Assembly: GCF_008254045.1 (NCBI RefSeq)
Contig: NZ_CP042425.1
Span: 2,852,001-2,916,000, forward strand
Source of the DNA: Limnoglobus roseus
GTDB lineage: Bacteria; Planctomycetota; Planctomycetia; Gemmatales; Gemmataceae
DNA length: 64,000 nucleotides
Direction of reading: 5' to 3'
This document shows positions 62,912 through 64,000 of the stretch, one piece after another. Made by a program: the position numbers and the translations under genes. Under the pieces are notes generated by a model that was not told the origin of the DNA, ran no database searches, and saw only the letters and a program-made list of their open reading frames with translations. How positions within the stretch are numbered: the first letter of the stretch is position 1; each line of letters opens with the position of its first letter.

Positions 62912-63795
62912 CGCAGACGACCCTACTGCCCTCGGAACCCGACCTCGCGCTGCCGGCCGCCAAGCCGCCCGCGCCGCGGCCGATCACCCGCATCGGGCCG
63001 AAGCCGCGGTGGCAACTCGTGGACCTCCGCGAACTGTGGGCCGCCCGCGAACTGCTGTTCCAACTCGCCCGCCGGGACGTGAGCGTGCGGTTCAAGCAGA
63101 CGATTTTCGGCTTCGCCTGGGCGGTCGTGCCGGCCGTCTCGACGATGCTTGTGTTCACGGTCTTCCTCGGCCGCCTCGGCAAGCTCGGCGAGGGCGACCC
63201 GCTGTACCCGCTGTTCGTCCTCGGCGGCACCCTGCCGTGGGCGTTCTTCAGCAGTGCGGTGGCCGCGGCTGGGAACAGCCTACTCAACAACCAAGGCCTC
63301 GTGACGAAGGTCTACTTCCCGCGGCTGATCCTGCCACTGGCGGCGTTCGGCACGCCGGCCGTGGACCTCGCCATCGGCTGCGGCTTGCTGTTCGCCCTGA
63401 TGGCCTGGTACGGCGTCGTGCCGACCGCGGGGTTGGTCCTGTTGCCGCTGGCCGCTGCCGTGCTCGCGCTCGCCGCCGCCGGCGTCGGCATCCTGCTGTC
63501 CGCGCTTATCGTGGCGCAACGCGACTTCCGCTTCCTGCTCGGCCTCGGCCTGCAACTGTGGATGTTCGCCACGCCGTGCATCTACCTGAAGCCGGAGACC
63601 TTCAGCGATGACACCCGTGCCCTGCTGCCGCTGAACCCGGCTTACGGCCCGATCCTGGCCTTCCGCCAGTCGATCCTCGGCGGCCCGATCGACGCCTACG
63701 CGCTCGGCGTCTCGGCCCTCGTGAGCGTGCTACTGTTGTTTGTCGGGCTGTTGTACTTCCGTCGCACCGAGCGGTCGTTCGCGGACGTGATCTAA
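62908..63795 (+). CDS. ABC-2 polysaccharide export permease (Wzm-like)
   Basis: 295 aa from ATG at 62908, overlapping the preceding stop as ATGA. The open frame reaches far upstream but there shadows the sugar transferase. Six helices in the ABC-2/Wzm arrangement: LFQLARRDVSVRFKQTIFGF leads into FAWAVVPAVSTMLVFTVFLG, and the family's closing helix AYALGVSALVSVLLLFVGLL is followed by YFRRTERSFADVI. It exports a lipid-linked polysaccharide or O-antigen-like chain with the ATPase encoded next. Confidence 0.9.
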   Translation: MTQTTLLPSEPDLALPAAKPPAPRPITRIGPKPRWQLVDLRELWAARELLFQLARRDVSVRFKQTIFGFAWAVVPAVSTMLVFTVFLGRLGKLGEGDPLYPLFVLGGTLPWAFFSSAVAAAGNSLLNNQGLVTKVYFPRLILPLAAFGTPAVDLAIGCGLLFALMAWYGVVPTAGLVLLPLAAAVLALAAAGVGILLSALIVAQRDFRFLLGLGLQLWMFATPCIYLKPETFSDDTRALLPLNPAYGPILAFRQSILGGPIDAYALGVSALVSVLLLFVGLLYFRRTERSFADVI

Positions 63796-63810
63796 TCAGA
63801 GAGGGTGGGA

Positions 63811-64000
63811 ATGCGACCGGCGATTCGCGTCGAGAACTTGTCGAAGTGCTACCGCATCGGCGGCAAGAAGCGGCCGGGCCGCAACTTCACGGAGGTCGTC
63901 GGGGACACCGCCCGCTCCGCGTGGTCGAAGGTCCGTCGCCTGGCCGACTCGTCCGCGGCCGAGGTCGGCACAGAAGAATTCTGGGCGCTCAAGGACGTGT
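63811..64000 (+). CDS. ABC polysaccharide export ATPase (Wzt-like), 3' end outside window
   Basis: 63 residues are seen from ATG at 63811, after GAGAGGGTGGG. They read AIRVENLSKCYRIGGKKRPG, then a family-type insert and FWALKDV, the usual start of Wzt/TagH ATPases before the Walker A loop. The rest lies beyond base 64000. Confidence 0.85.
   Translation, partial: MRPAIRVENLSKCYRIGGKKRPGRNFTEVVGDTARSAWSKVRRLADSSAAEVGTEEFWALKDV

Noticed and set aside
1..64000. CRISPR array, prophage or insertion sequence
   Set aside because: I saw no spaced direct repeats, transposase, integrase or phage structural genes.

Overview
The window is GC-rich, gene-dense chromosomal DNA of a planctomycete, most likely of the Gemmata group (Gemmataceae). 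The inference rests on gene content: an ELWxxDGT-repeat protein with a planctomycete-type N-terminal motif, a serine/threonine kinase fused to a TPR region, WD40 proteins with a Gemmata-style zinc-ribbon insert, a PVC-type CxxCH dehydrogenase-like protein, and an exosortase with a matching substrate. No species is claimed. I see no insertion sequence, prophage, CRISPR array or replication origin. There is one tRNA, tRNA-Asn(GTT).

Layout. 1-7 kb: a partial secreted ELWxxDGT protein, a secreted WD40 protein, a membrane Ser/Thr kinase, a 760-bp gene-poor stretch and a 45-aa lipoprotein. 7-15 kb (minus strand): a DinG-type helicase lacking one Fe-S ligand, a sensor/histidine-kinase pair, and an MBOAT/SGNH O-acetylation pair. 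15-22 kb (plus strand): two secreted proteins around an RfbD-like reductase, the iron operon feoA-feoA-feoB-Cys-rich protein, and galT. 22-31 kb (minus strand): one operon reading ABC ATPase, small OB-like protein, permease, GldG-like protein, DUF4340 protein, WD40 protein. 31-38 kb: a degenerate hybrid histidine kinase, a secreted esterase followed by a truncated signal-peptide remnant, an Uma2 nuclease, and the PVC CxxCH protein. 38-48 kb (minus strand): a small basic protein, a BrxL-like Lon-AAA protein with an upstream TerB/helix-hairpin-helix membrane protein, a small membrane protein, an HAD phosphatase, a cytosolic S8 peptidase with a small helical partner, and a GH3-family enzyme.

48-64 kb is an exopolysaccharide/exosortase locus. 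In order it holds an O-antigen-ligase-like protein (divergent), a Wza-like lipoprotein, two low-complexity secreted proteins, an exosortase substrate with a VPAPP sorting motif, a giant TPR protein, the exosortase, a Wzc-like tyrosine kinase, EpsI, an initiating sugar transferase, and an ABC export permease and ATPase. Together these would prime a lipid-linked sugar, polymerise or ligate it, export it, and process or attach surface proteins.

The best candidates for an undescribed system are the stand-alone BrxL-like/TerB pair (38.4-42.2 kb) and the S8-peptidase/helical-partner pair (44.0-46.4 kb). Several intergenic gaps carry very long, nearly perfect inverted repeats (17-42 bp stems), which look like dispersed repeats or strong terminators.
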